Numbered from the stretch's first letter, positions 1 to 8,316 are shown. The stretch: 53,168 nucleotides of DNA from Rubrimonas sp036770645 (GCA_036770645.1 DAIPIU010000013.1:1-53168); one strand, 5' to 3'. A program made the numbers and translations. Notes: generated from the sequence alone by a model not told the origin.

Positions 1-656
1 CGCCCGATCAGCGTGTCGAGCAGCTTCGGGTCGCCCGAGACGTCGTAGATCGCGCGGTAGTCGCGGCGCGGGTCGTCGTCGGGATGCAGCACGGCATAGC
101 CCTCGGCCCCGGCATGGCGGGCGGGGTTGGTCTCCCACACCACCGGCTCGGCCCCGGCGGCGACTGCGAGGCGCGCCAGCAGGCGGCCGAGCACGCCATG
201 GCCGATGATCAGGTCGGGGTGCTCGCGCCCGCCGGCGGCGATGGCGTGGCGGGCGGTGGCGGCCAGCGCGATCAGCGCGCCGCGGTCGCCCAGATGGCTG
301 TCGATCGGGATGGCGCGGGTTCCGGGCAGCACCACGCGATGGGCCGCGCCGCCGAACAGGCCGCGCACCGGGCCGAAGCAGCGCGCGCCGGGCACGAACA
401 CCGTCTCGCCCACGCGGCGGCCCGAGGCGGCGTCGGCCTCGATGACGCGGCCGACCGATTCGTAGCCGGGGACCAGCGGATAGCCCATGCCGGGGAAGGC
501 GGGCATGCGGCCGGACCAGAGCAGGCGCTCGGTTCCGGTGCTGACGCCCGAATAGTCGATGTCCACGACGATGTCGCCCGAAGTCGGCGCATCGAGCGGG
601 ATGCGTTCCAGCGCCAGCGTCTCGGGGCGCTCCATCACGACTGCCAGCGTTTCCAT
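1..656 (-). CDS. bchC: BchC, bacteriochlorophyllide a dehydrogenase (partial, 3' end off window)
   Basis: Oxidises the 3-hydroxyethyl group of the chlorin ring to 3-acetyl late in bacteriochlorophyll a synthesis, an NAD-dependent step of the alcohol dehydrogenase (MDR) superfamily. The reading frame opens with METLAVVMERPETLALERI, followed by the conserved STGTERLLW, FPGMGYPLVPGYESVG and GLFGGAAH segments typical of BchC. About 218 residues are present; the family is near 310, so the C-terminal third runs off the left edge. A GGAGGG Shine-Dalgarno sits about 7 bases before the ATG. The gene lies downstream of crtE-crtF, as in the Rhodobacter crtEF-bchCXYZ-puf superoperon, and has its own PpsR-type promoter. 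Identity rests on recognised motifs. Confidence 0.93.
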   Translation of the reverse strand, partial: METLAVVMERPETLALERIPLDAPTSGDIVVDIDYSGVSTGTERLLWSGRMPAFPGMGYPLVPGYESVGRVIEADAASGRRVGETVFVPGARCFGPVRGLFGGAAHRVVLPGTRAIPIDSHLGDRGALIALAATARHAIAAGGREHPDLIIGHGVLGRLLARLAVAAGAEPVVWETNPARHAGAEGYAVLHPDDDPRRDYRAIYDVSGDPKLLDTLIG

Positions 657-712
657 CCGCAACCCTCCTTCGGCCGGTCTTGTCTTGCTTCGCGACCGGC
701 TCCGTCCGTGTC

Positions 713-756
713 GGTAATCCTAAATTGACGGCCCTGTATGTCAAGCTGCGTTTACA
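713..756 (-). promoter_or_regulatory. bchC promoter with two tandem PpsR/CrtJ operators
   Basis: A perfect TGT-N12-ACA palindrome occupies 739-756. A weaker GGT-N12-ACG copy occupies 713-730, exactly 8 bp away. Read leftward, TTGACA (739-744) and TAGGAT (717-722) form a 16-bp-spaced sigma70-like promoter: the perfect site overlaps the -35 and the weak site overlaps the -10. In Rhodobacter capsulatus, CrtJ represses bchC aerobically by cooperative binding to two such palindromes 8 bp apart. The motifs are seen; the function is inferred from that precedent. Confidence 0.82.
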
Positions 757-781
757 GCCTTTGGTCGTAGGTCGTAGACGG

Positions 782-1948
782 TCAGGCTTTCGCCACCAGC
801 GCGCGCACCAGCATCGGCCGCGCGGTGCGCGTCTCCCGCACCTGCGAAAAGCCTGCGCGATGGAGCAGATCCGTCAGTTCCGCGGCCGTCCGGGGCCGGC
901 CGGAGCCCATGGCGAGCAGGTAGAAGCCGAAATAGGCGTCCCCGACCGGCTCGGCGCCGGGGGTGCCCGCCATGGTCTCGGCGACCAGCAGCGCCCCCCC
1001 CTGCGGCAGGGCGGCGCGGATGCGCGTCAGCAGCCGCAGCGCGGGTTCGTCGTCATGGTCGAAACAGACGCGGATGAGGCTGAACAGGTCGTAGTCTTCG
1101 GGAAACGGATCGGCGAAGAAGTCGCCGCCGAAGGCCCGGGCGCGGTCGCCGAGCCCGTCCTCGGCGAATCGCTCGCGCGCCAGCGCGGCGACGCCGGGCA
1201 GGTCGAACACGGCCAGCTCCAGCGCCGGCGCGGCCTTCGCCACGGCGCGCACGAACTGCCCCTCGCCCCCGCCCACGTCGAGCAGGCGGCGCGCCCGGCG
1301 GAACGGGTGGGCGGCGATCACGTCCTCGACGAAGGTCGCCTGCGACGCGGCCATCAGCGCGGAATAGTCGGCCACCTTCTCGGGCGTCAGGGCGCCCGCG
1401 GCGGCGTTGCGGCTGTAGGCCCAGAAATCGCCGATGCGCCCCCCGCGGTTCTTCAGCAGCGCCACCGGGTCGGCGAGATCGGCATAGAGGGCGGCGTGGT
1501 GCTCGACCATCTCGGCCACGCCGGGCGCGCCGATCATCGCGGCCCCCAGATCGCCCAGGCCCCACAGCCCGTCGTCGCGCCGCTCGGTCAGGCGCAGCGT
1601 GGCGGCGGCGCGCAGCAGGCGCTCGGCCGCCTCGGGCGCGAGGCCGATGCGGCGCGCGATCTCGGCCGTGTCCAGCGCCTCGAGGCCGATGGCGCGGAAC
1701 AGGTCGAGCTTCACGCAGGCGAACAGGATCTGGCTGTAGACGAAGCCCGCGGTCACGTCGAACAGGTCGCGCGCCCGGCGCAGCGAGGTGGGCCGCGTCA
1801 GCGGGAACAGCGCGGCGCGGCGCTGGAAGGACGGGTTCGAGACGCAGGCGTTGCGGAAGGACCGCCAGCGGTCCATCAGGCTGGGGCGGGGGCGGGCCTG
1901 CCGGGCGACGCCGCCGGGCTCCGCGTCCCGCGCGTCGCCGGGCGGCAC
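782..1948 (-). CDS. crtF: CrtF, hydroxyneurosporene O-methyltransferase
   Basis: SAM-dependent methyltransferase that methylates the 1-hydroxyl of acyclic carotenoids in the spheroidene/spirilloxanthin pathway. The N-terminal half is a winged-helix dimerisation region (FVYSQILFACVKLDLFRAIG). The SAM-binding motif RRLLDVGGGEGQFVRA follows, and the FSLIRVCFDHDDEP catalytic-region motif is typical of CrtF/hydroxyindole-type O-methyltransferases. The frame is open to a TTG at 1981 that overlaps crtE; the GTG at 1948 is preferred because a GAGG lies 11 bases upstream and the resulting 388 residues match the family. An ATG at 1876 would remove conserved N-terminal sequence. It sits 14 bp after the crtE stop, so the two are probably cotranscribed, reading on into bchC. 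Confidence 0.92.
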   Translation of the reverse strand: MPPGDARDAEPGGVARQARPRPSLMDRWRSFRNACVSNPSFQRRAALFPLTRPTSLRRARDLFDVTAGFVYSQILFACVKLDLFRAIGLEALDTAEIARRIGLAPEAAERLLRAAATLRLTERRDDGLWGLGDLGAAMIGAPGVAEMVEHHAALYADLADPVALLKNRGGRIGDFWAYSRNAAAGALTPEKVADYSALMAASQATFVEDVIAAHPFRRARRLLDVGGGEGQFVRAVAKAAPALELAVFDLPGVAALARERFAEDGLGDRARAFGGDFFADPFPEDYDLFSLIRVCFDHDDEPALRLLTRIRAALPQGGALLVAETMAGTPGAEPVGDAYFGFYLLAMGSGRPRTAAELTDLLHRAGFSQVRETRTARPMLVRALVAKA

Positions 1949-1961
1949 CCCGGCGGGGGCC

Positions 1962-2831
1962 TCAGGCGACGCTGCGGTCAAGGGATTTCGGCGCGAGCCG
2001 CTTCGCCTGCAGCATCACGAGGTCGGCCAGCGCGCCGGCGCCGGGGCAGGGGGGGATCGCGGCCACGGCCTCGCCGATCAGGCCCTGCAGCTTGGCCACC
2101 GCGCCCTGCGCGCCGAGCCGCGCCACGGCGTTGGGGCGGGCGTGCGCGCCGTCCTGCCCGGTCGGCTTGCCGATCTCGCCCGCGCCGGCGAAGGCGTCGG
2201 CGAGGTCGTCGGCCACCTGGTAGGCCTCGCCCAGCTTCGCGCCCACCACGCGCCACGGCCCCGGATCGGCGCCCGCCGCCACCGCGCCGGCCGAGGCGGC
2301 GGCCACGAACAGCGCCCCGGTCTTGGCGCGGTGATAGGCGGCGAGGTCGATCTCGGGCTCGCTCTCCCAGGCCTGGCCGGCGACGATGCCGCCGGGCATG
2401 CCCACGGCGCGCGCCACGATCAGGCTGACGGCCGCGGCGGTTATGGGTTCGGCGGGGGCGGCGCGGGCCAGCGTCTCGAAGGCCGCCACGATCAGCGCGT
2501 CGCCGCACAGCAGCGCGATGGGCGCGCCGAAGGCGGCATGGACCGACGCGCGGCCGCGGCGGGTCGCGGCGTCGTCGAAGCAGGGCATGTCGTCATGGAC
2601 CAGCGAGGCGCAGTGCAGAAGCTCCACCGCCGCCGCCGCGGCGTCCGACAGCGCCGGCACCGGGTCGCCGCAGGCGCCGGCCACGGCCAGCGCGAGGCGC
2701 GGGCGCACGCGACCGCCGCCGGGGAACACGGCGTGGCGCATGGCGGCGGCGAGGATCGGGGGCGAACCCGGCCCCTCGGCGCGGCGCAGGACGGCTTCGA
2801 GGGCGGTCTCCAGTCGGCTCGACGTGTCCAT
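1962..2831 (-). CDS. crtE: CrtE, geranylgeranyl diphosphate synthase
   Basis: Builds geranylgeranyl diphosphate (C20), which feeds carotenoids (via phytoene) and the tail of bacteriochlorophyll. The 289-residue trans-prenyltransferase has the first aspartate-rich motif as HDDMPCFDD (near residue 80) and a second metal-binding region DDLADAF (near residue 205). GGGRVRPRLAL near the N-terminus holds the substrate-binding arginines. It is first in the leftward crtE-crtF-bchC unit and diverges from crtD across a 112-bp control region with a PpsR-type operator. Confidence 0.93.
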   Translation of the reverse strand: MDTSSRLETALEAVLRRAEGPGSPPILAAAMRHAVFPGGGRVRPRLALAVAGACGDPVPALSDAAAAAVELLHCASLVHDDMPCFDDAATRRGRASVHAAFGAPIALLCGDALIVAAFETLARAAPAEPITAAAVSLIVARAVGMPGGIVAGQAWESEPEIDLAAYHRAKTGALFVAAASAGAVAAGADPGPWRVVGAKLGEAYQVADDLADAFAGAGEIGKPTGQDGAHARPNAVARLGAQGAVAKLQGLIGEAVAAIPPCPGAGALADLVMLQAKRLAPKSLDRSVA

Positions 2832-2851
2832 GGCCAGGCTCCCCGTGCGCG

Positions 2852-2895
2852 TTGTCGCCGTCGCGTGACGCTGATACTGTCAATCAGAGTGGACA
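2852..2895. promoter_or_regulatory. crtE/crtD divergent control region with PpsR/CrtJ operator
   Basis: A perfect TGT-N12-ACA site lies at 2878-2895, with a near match TGT-N12-ACG at 2853-2870, 7 bp away. Reading rightward, TTGTCG (2852-2857) and TACTGT (2875-2880), spaced 17 bp, form a plausible crtD promoter whose two boxes overlap the two operators. I could not define a convincing crtE promoter on the other strand. Oxygen and light repression by a PpsR/CrtJ homologue is inferred from Rhodobacter. Confidence 0.72.
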
Positions 2896-2943
2896 TTCCG
2901 CGCCGACAAGTCAACGTGTCGGACGGGTTCGGGAGGGCGCGGC

Positions 2944-4524
2944 GTGGCCGAGCGGGCGGTGGTGATCGGGGCGGGGATCGGCGGTCTGGCGGCGGCGGCG
3001 GTGCTGGCGGCGCGCGGGCTGGACGTGACCGTGCTCGAGCGCGCGGCGACGCCGGGCGGCAAGCTGCGCCGGCTGGCCCCCGCCGGGCGGCCGATGGACG
3101 CGGGCCCCACCGTGTTCACGATGAAATGGGTGTTCGACGAGCTGTTCGACGCCTGCGGGGCCGATTTCGACGCCGCGCTGGGCCTGACGCCGGTGGCGCG
3201 GCTGGCGCGCCATGGCTGGACCGACGGATCGCGCTTCGACCTCATGGCCGACCCGGCGGCCACGCGGGACGAGGTGGCGCGGCTGGCCGGTCCGGATGAG
3301 GCCGCGCGCTGGGACGCCTTCCGCGGCCGGGTCCGCCGCATCCACGACGCGCTCGAGCGGCCCTTCATCGCCTCGCAGCGCCCGGGCATGGCGGAACTTC
3401 TGGCGCGGATCGGGCCGGCCCGGCTCGCGCCGCTGTTCGAGACCACGCCCTTCGTCAGCATGGCGCGCGCGCTGGAGGGCAGCTTCCGCGACCCGCGGCT
3501 GCGCCAGCTCTTCGCGCGTTACGCCACCTATTGCGGATCCTCGCCCTACGCGGCGCCCGCGACGCTGATGCTGGTGGCGCAGGTCGAGCTGGCGGGCGTC
3601 TGGCTGGTCGAGGGGGGCATGCACGCGCTGGCGCTGGCGGTCGCGCGGCTGGCCGAGGCGCGCGGGGCGCGGCTGCGCTACGGGGCGCATGTCGCGGCCA
3701 TCGAGACCGGGCGCGACGGGGTGACCGGCGTGCGGCTGGCGGGCGGCGAGGTCGTGCCGGCCGATCTGGCGGTGTTCAACGGCGATGCGGGCGCGCTGGC
3801 CGACGGGCTGCTGGGCGAGGGCGCACGGCGCGCCGCCGCCCCTGTGCCGCGCGCGGAACGCTCGATCTCGGCCTTCGTCTGGTCGGCGGACGCCCCGACC
3901 GCGGGCTTTCCGCTGGTGCGTCACAGCGTGTTCTTCGAGGCGGGCGACTACGCCGCCGAGTTCCGGGCGATCTTCCGCGACCGCACCGTCTGCGCGACGC
4001 CCACCGTCTACATCTGCGCGCAGGATCGCGGCGACGAGGCCCCGTCGGGGCCGATCGGGCCCGAACGCCTGCACATCCATGTCAATGCCCCGGCCGACGG
4101 AGATCTCGGCCCGACCACCCACGAGGAGATCGCCCGATGCGCGACGCTCACGACGCGCCTGCTGGCGCGCTGCGGCCTGACGCTGGACCTGCAGGGGGCG
4201 GCGTCGGTTCTGACCACGCCCTCGGGCTTCGAGACCCTGTTCCCGGGGACCGGGGGGGCGCTGTTCGGCCGGGCGACGCACGGGGCGTTCGGGACCTTCC
4301 GCCGGCCGGGGTCGCGGACGCCCGTGCCGGGGTTCTATCTGGCGGGGGGGTCGGTGCATCCGGGCGCGGGCGTGCCGATGGCGGCGATGTCGGGCCGGCT
4401 GGCGGCGGCGGCGGCGCTGGAGGATCTGTCGCGGAAGGCCCGGGCTTCGACCGGCCGGTGGGGCCGGGCGGCTATCTCTGGTGGTATGTCGACGCCCTCT
4501 CGGACGACGGAGCCCACGGCCTGA
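2944..4524 (+). CDS. crtD: CrtD, methoxyneurosporene desaturase
   Basis: FAD-dependent C-3,4 desaturase of the spheroidene pathway, acting on 1-hydroxy/1-methoxy carotenoids. The protein of 526 residues begins with an ADP-binding fold (VVIGAGIGGLAAAAVLAARG, residues 6-25) and contains PGGKLRRL and DAGPTVFTM near the N-terminus. The C-terminal FAD/membrane motif GFYLAGGSVHPGAGVPMAAMSGR is typical of CrtI/CrtD phytoene desaturase relatives. Assignment to CrtD rather than CrtI rests on its position between crtE and crtC. The start is a GTG. Its 3' end overlaps the crtC reading frame by 67 bp, suggesting translational coupling. Confidence 0.9.
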   Translation: MAERAVVIGAGIGGLAAAAVLAARGLDVTVLERAATPGGKLRRLAPAGRPMDAGPTVFTMKWVFDELFDACGADFDAALGLTPVARLARHGWTDGSRFDLMADPAATRDEVARLAGPDEAARWDAFRGRVRRIHDALERPFIASQRPGMAELLARIGPARLAPLFETTPFVSMARALEGSFRDPRLRQLFARYATYCGSSPYAAPATLMLVAQVELAGVWLVEGGMHALALAVARLAEARGARLRYGAHVAAIETGRDGVTGVRLAGGEVVPADLAVFNGDAGALADGLLGEGARRAAAPVPRAERSISAFVWSADAPTAGFPLVRHSVFFEAGDYAAEFRAIFRDRTVCATPTVYICAQDRGDEAPSGPIGPERLHIHVNAPADGDLGPTTHEEIARCATLTTRLLARCGLTLDLQGAASVLTTPSGFETLFPGTGGALFGRATHGAFGTFRRPGSRTPVPGFYLAGGSVHPGAGVPMAAMSGRLAAAAALEDLSRKARASTGRWGRAAISGGMSTPSRTTEPTA

Positions 4525-5351
4525 CGCTGATCGCCTTCGTCGGCTCGGTGTTCTCGCCCTACTACCAATGGCGCGGCCGCCGCGACCCGGAGGATCATGT
4601 CTGCCTGAACGTCGCGCTCTACGGGCCGCGGGCGCGCTGGAGCATGACCGAGCGGGGCCGGGCGGCGGCCGAGCGCGACGCGCTGTCCTACCGCATCGGG
4701 CCGTCGCGCCTCGCGTGGGAGCGCGACGGGCTGACCGTCGAGATCGACGAGACCGCGGTGCCGCATCTGTCGCGCATACGGGCGCGGGTGCGGATCGAGC
4801 CCGTGGCGCTGAACCCGCGCGCCTTCGCCATCGACGCGGCCGGGCGGCACATGTGGCGGCCCATCGCGCCCGCCGCGCGCGCCACGGTCGAGACGCCCCG
4901 GGGGACTTGGTCCGGGGCCGGGTATCTCGACATGAACTGGGGGTCCGAACCCCTCGAGGCGGCCTTCCGACGCTGGGACTGGTCGCGCGCGGCGCTCGGG
5001 GGCGGGCGCAGCGCCATCCTCTACGACGCGGCGCGGCGCGACGGCGGGCAGACGGCGCTGGGCCTGCGCTTCGACGCGCAGGGGCGCATGGAGGAACTGC
5101 CGCCCCCGCCGCGCACCGCCCTGCCGCGCACGCTGTGGCGGGTGGCCCGGCAGGTGCAGGCCGACGATCCGGCGGCGGTGCGCGAGGTGAAGCGGCTCGA
5201 GGACAGCCCGTTCTACGCCCGCGCCGAACTGCGCACCCGCCTGTTCGGCGAGGACGGCCATGCGGTGCACGAGACGCTCGACGCCGACCGCTTCGCGACC
5301 CGCTGGGTCAAGGCGCTGCTGCCCTGGCGGATGCCGCGCGCCCAGTGGTGA
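4458..5351 (+). CDS. crtC: CrtC, hydroxyneurosporene synthase (acyclic carotenoid 1,2-hydratase)
   Basis: Adds water across the terminal 1,2 double bond of neurosporene/lycopene, the first committed step of the spheroidene branch. Conserved motifs are GGYLWWYVDALSDDG, IAFVGSVFSPYYQWRGR, AGYLDMNWGSEPLE and FRRWDWSRA. No ATG, GTG or TTG in this frame fits the N-terminus except the GTG at 4458, which lies inside the crtD end, so the start is the weak point of the call. It gives 297 residues, within the family range of roughly 280-300. No clear Shine-Dalgarno precedes it, so coupling to crtD translation is likely. Confidence 0.87.
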   Translation: MGPGGYLWWYVDALSDDGAHGLTLIAFVGSVFSPYYQWRGRRDPEDHVCLNVALYGPRARWSMTERGRAAAERDALSYRIGPSRLAWERDGLTVEIDETAVPHLSRIRARVRIEPVALNPRAFAIDAAGRHMWRPIAPAARATVETPRGTWSGAGYLDMNWGSEPLEAAFRRWDWSRAALGGGRSAILYDAARRDGGQTALGLRFDAQGRMEELPPPPRTALPRTLWRVARQVQADDPAAVREVKRLEDSPFYARAELRTRLFGEDGHAVHETLDADRFATRWVKALLPWRMPRAQW

Positions 5352-5425
5352 GGCCGCGCCGACAGGCCGTCGGCACCCGCCGTCAACCCCTCTTTAACCC
5401 GTTAACCAAGAAACATGTTCATTTT

Positions 5426-5500
5426 CAACTGTCCCTCGTGGGGACAGCGCGGGTTTTCCGCGTCTCTCCCCCAGATCCGGCGCGAACGGCCAGCGCTCTA
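5426..5500 (-). repeat. Copy A of a two-copy palindrome-bearing intergenic element
   Basis: Holds a perfect inverted repeat CTGTCCC-TCGTG-GGGACAG (5429-5447) and an adjacent smaller one, CGCGG-GTTTT-CCGCG (5448-5462). Counting from the TAG stop of the leftward SDR gene (5498-5500), the order is stop, GGCCGTTC, GGATC, hairpin pair. The same order occurs at 51997-52068. 19 of the 22 bases across the main palindrome are identical in both copies. The element fills most of the gap between convergent crtC and SDR. No U-rich tail is present, so it is not a standard terminator. Confidence 0.6.
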
Positions 5501-6199
5501 GCCCCGCAGGTCGATGACCGCCCCGGGCCGCAGCTCCCCCGCCAGCGCGTCGAGCAGGCGCGGGGCGACGCCGCGGCAGGGGGCCAGCGCGCCGCGGTCC
5601 TCGCCGGGGAAGAAGCGGGCGCGCAGCGCGGTCGGCATCGGGGGCGGCAGGGCCCGGACGGGGCGCAGCGCGGTGCGGCGGGTCTCGACCGCCCAGATGT
5701 CCCAGGCGCTGCGGGCGAAGGCCTTCGACGCGGCATAGGCGGTCCGGAACGGCGCGCCGTCCTGGAGGTCGTCCATCAGCGCCGCGCGGCCCGCGGGGGC
5801 GGCGCGCAGCAGGCGGTCCAGCGCCGCGATCAGCCGCAGGGCCACGCGGGCGTCCACGGCGATGGCGCGGTCGAGATCCTTGGCGTCGACATGGGCGGCC
5901 GGGGCCAGCGGCGGCGCATGGGCCGCGCAGTGCAGCCACAGGTCGAGCCGCCCCCAGCGCCCGGCGATGGCCGCCGCCAGCCGGTCGAGCGCGGGGTCGT
6001 CTGTCAGGTCGAGCGGCACCAGCGTCGCCGCCCCGCCAGCGGCGCGGATGGCGTCGTCGAGCTCCTCCAGCCCGCCCACGGTGCGGGCCACCGCCAGCAC
6101 ATGCGCGCCGCGCGCGGCGGCCTCCAGCGCCAGCGCGTGGCCGAGCCCCCGCGAGGCGCCGGTGACCAGCGCCACGGTTCCGTCGAGCGGGCGGGTCAT
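5498..6199 (-). CDS. Short-chain dehydrogenase/reductase family protein, atypical active site
   Basis: Rossmann-fold SDR of 233 residues with the coenzyme motif TGASRGLG (13-20) and the active-site YAASK (Tyr155, Lys159). The usual catalytic Ser 13 residues before Tyr is Met142, in the stretch ALMDDLQDGAP, and the NNAG motif after beta-4 reads LHCAAH. It may therefore be a weak, altered or non-catalytic SDR. Its ATG overlaps the purF stop by 4 bases (ATGA), so it is the last gene of a purF operon. The substrate is unknown. Confidence 0.83.
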   Translation of the reverse strand: MTRPLDGTVALVTGASRGLGHALALEAAARGAHVLAVARTVGGLEELDDAIRAAGGAATLVPLDLTDDPALDRLAAAIAGRWGRLDLWLHCAAHAPPLAPAAHVDAKDLDRAIAVDARVALRLIAALDRLLRAAPAGRAALMDDLQDGAPFRTAYAASKAFARSAWDIWAVETRRTALRPVRALPPPMPTALRARFFPGEDRGALAPCRGVAPRLLDALAGELRPGAVIDLRG

Positions 6200-7665
6200 G
6201 CCGGCGCGGTCTCGAGGTCGCCGCGGCGCAGCCGGTCCGAGGGCGGGACGGGATAGTCGCCGCTGAAGCAGGCGTCGCAGAAGCGCCTGCCGCCCGGCGC
6301 GCGCCCCTCGGCCAGGCCGCAGGCGCGGTAGAGGCCGTCGAGCGACAGGAAGCGCAGGGAATCCACGCCGAGATGGTCGCGCATCTCGTCCTCGGTCATG
6401 CGGGCGGCGAGCAGCTTCTCCTTCTCGGGCGTGTCCACGCCGTAGAAGCAGGGCCAGGTGGTGGGCGGCGACGCGATGCGCAGGTGCACCTCGGAGGCGC
6501 CGGCCTCGAGCACCATCTCCTTGATCTTCAGCGAGGTGGTGCCGCGCACCACGCTGTCGTCCACCAGGACGACGCGCTTGCCCGCCACCACGGCGCGGTT
6601 CACGTTCAGCTTCAGGCGCACGCCCATGTTGCGGATGTGCTCGGTCGGCTCGATGAAGGTGCGGCCGACATACTGGTTGCGGATGATGCCCATCGCGAAG
6701 GGCACCCCGCTTTCCTGGCTGTAGCCGATGGCGGCCGGCGTGCCGCTGTCGGGCACCGGGCAGATGAGGTCGGCCTCGACCGGGGCCTCGCGCGCCAGTT
6801 CCGCCCCGATCCGCCGGCGGGTCTCATAGACCGAAAGGCTGCCGATCACGCTGTCGGGCCGGGAGAAATAGACGTATTCGAACACGCAGAAGCGCGGGGG
6901 CGCGGGGGCGAAGGGTCGCTGGCTCGCGACGCCTTCAGCGGAGATGACCACCATCTCGCCCGGCTCGATCTCCCGCACGAATTCGGCGCCCACGATGTCG
7001 AGCGCGCAGGTCTCCGACGACAGGATCCAGGCGTCGCCGGCCCGCCCCAGCACCAGCGGGCGAATGCCCAGCGGGTCGCGCACGCCGATCATCTTGGACC
7101 GGGTGACCGCGACGACCGAGAAGGCGCCCTCGACGCGGCGCAGCGCGTCCTTCAGCCGCTCCGCCACCGTGCGCTGGATCGAGCGCGCCATGAGGTGGAC
7201 GATGCATTCGGTGTCGGAGGAGGACTGGAAGATCGAGCCGCGCTCGATCAGTTCGGCGCGCAGGGCGTCGGCGTTGGTGAGGTTGCCGTTATGGGCGACG
7301 GCGAAGCCGCCCGTGGAGAGCTCCGCATAGAGGGGCTGCACGTCGCGGATGGCGGTCGCGCCCTTGGCCCCGGCGGTCGAGTAGCGGACATGGCCGAGCG
7401 CATGGCGGCCGGGCAGGGCCTGCATGATCTTGGCCGCCGTGAAGGTGTCGCGGACATAGCCGAGGCGGCGGACCACGTTGAAGGTGCCCTTCTCGGCGTC
7501 CCAGGCGGCGATGCCGCCGGCTTCCTGCCCGCGGTGCTGGAGCGCGTGCAGGCCCAGCGCGACGAAGCTGGCCGCGTCGGCGACGCCGAAAACGCCGTAG
7601 ACGCCGCATTCCTCGTGCAGCTTGTCGTCGTCCCACGGCAGGCCGGGGAGGATTGCGCCGCTCAT
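6196..7665 (-). CDS. purF: PurF, amidophosphoribosyltransferase
   Basis: Catalyses the first committed step of purine synthesis: PRPP plus glutamine gives phosphoribosylamine. The N-terminal class II glutamine amidotransferase domain has its nucleophile at Cys20 (HEECGVYGVFG) after a short propeptide, which must be removed. The PRPP-binding signature VVLVDDSVVRGTTSLKI lies in the C-terminal phosphoribosyltransferase domain. The frame is open to an ATG at 7704, but the ATG at 7665 has a GGAG Shine-Dalgarno and lies about 30 bases after the predicted transcription start. That gives 489 residues. Confidence 0.96.
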   Translation of the reverse strand: MSGAILPGLPWDDDKLHEECGVYGVFGVADAASFVALGLHALQHRGQEAGGIAAWDAEKGTFNVVRRLGYVRDTFTAAKIMQALPGRHALGHVRYSTAGAKGATAIRDVQPLYAELSTGGFAVAHNGNLTNADALRAELIERGSIFQSSSDTECIVHLMARSIQRTVAERLKDALRRVEGAFSVVAVTRSKMIGVRDPLGIRPLVLGRAGDAWILSSETCALDIVGAEFVREIEPGEMVVISAEGVASQRPFAPAPPRFCVFEYVYFSRPDSVIGSLSVYETRRRIGAELAREAPVEADLICPVPDSGTPAAIGYSQESGVPFAMGIIRNQYVGRTFIEPTEHIRNMGVRLKLNVNRAVVAGKRVVLVDDSVVRGTTSLKIKEMVLEAGASEVHLRIASPPTTWPCFYGVDTPEKEKLLAARMTEDEMRDHLGVDSLRFLSLDGLYRACGLAEGRAPGGRRFCDACFSGDYPVPPSDRLRRGDLETAPA

Positions 7666-7701
7666 GCGCCTGCTCCGGCGGGCCTCAGCGCCCGAACGCC
7701 A

Positions 7702-7730
7702 CATCTAGACGCCGCCTGCGCGCCTGTCAC
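7702..7730 (-). promoter_or_regulatory. purF promoter
   Basis: On the leftward strand GTGACA (7725-7730) and TAGATG (7702-7707) are separated by 17 bp, a good sigma70-type match. It overlaps the last codons of cvpA and would start transcription near 7695, leaving a leader of about 30 bases before the purF ATG at 7665. It therefore gives purF-SDR its own promoter apart from the upstream radA-cvpA unit. Confidence 0.6.
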
Positions 7731-8316
7731 CCCGAGGCGCCCGCGGTCGCGGCGGGTGGTGTCGCGGGCGCGTCACAATGGCCGGTCAGCCCTTCGATGC
7801 GCGAGGACAGCCAGCCGGGCACCCGGTCGGGCGCATTGGCGCGCGCCACCGCGGCCACATCGTCGATCACGGCCATGGATGCGGCCCCGTCGACCGCGGC
7901 GAGGCGCTGGTCGGCCGGCACAAGCAGATCGTAGAGCATGTACAGCACCGCCACGAGCGCCACCCCGCGCGCGACGCCGAACAGGAATCCGAGGCCCCTG
8001 TCGATGCCGCCCAGCGCCGAATCGCGCACCGCCCCCGACAGGATGGGGGTGAAGATCGACAGGATGACCAGCACGAAGGCGAAGGCCACGGCGAAGGCCG
8101 CGAGCGTCGACAGCGTGCAGGAGCCGCGCAGCAGGCCGCCCAGCCCCGGGATCTCGCGCATCAGCGGTTCCATGAAGGGCGCGAAGAAGAAGGCGCCCAG
8201 CGCCGCGACCGCCCAGCCGGCCAGCGCCAGCGTCTCGCGCGTGAAGCCGCGTGCATGGGCCAGCAGGGCCGACACGGCCACCACCAGCAGCACCACGGCA
8301 TCGGCGACGGTGAAGC

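Noticed and set aside
3531..4457. The long upstream extension of the crtC frame inside crtD.
   Set aside because: The translation there is Gly/Arg-rich and matches no CrtC; crtD is coding in another frame.
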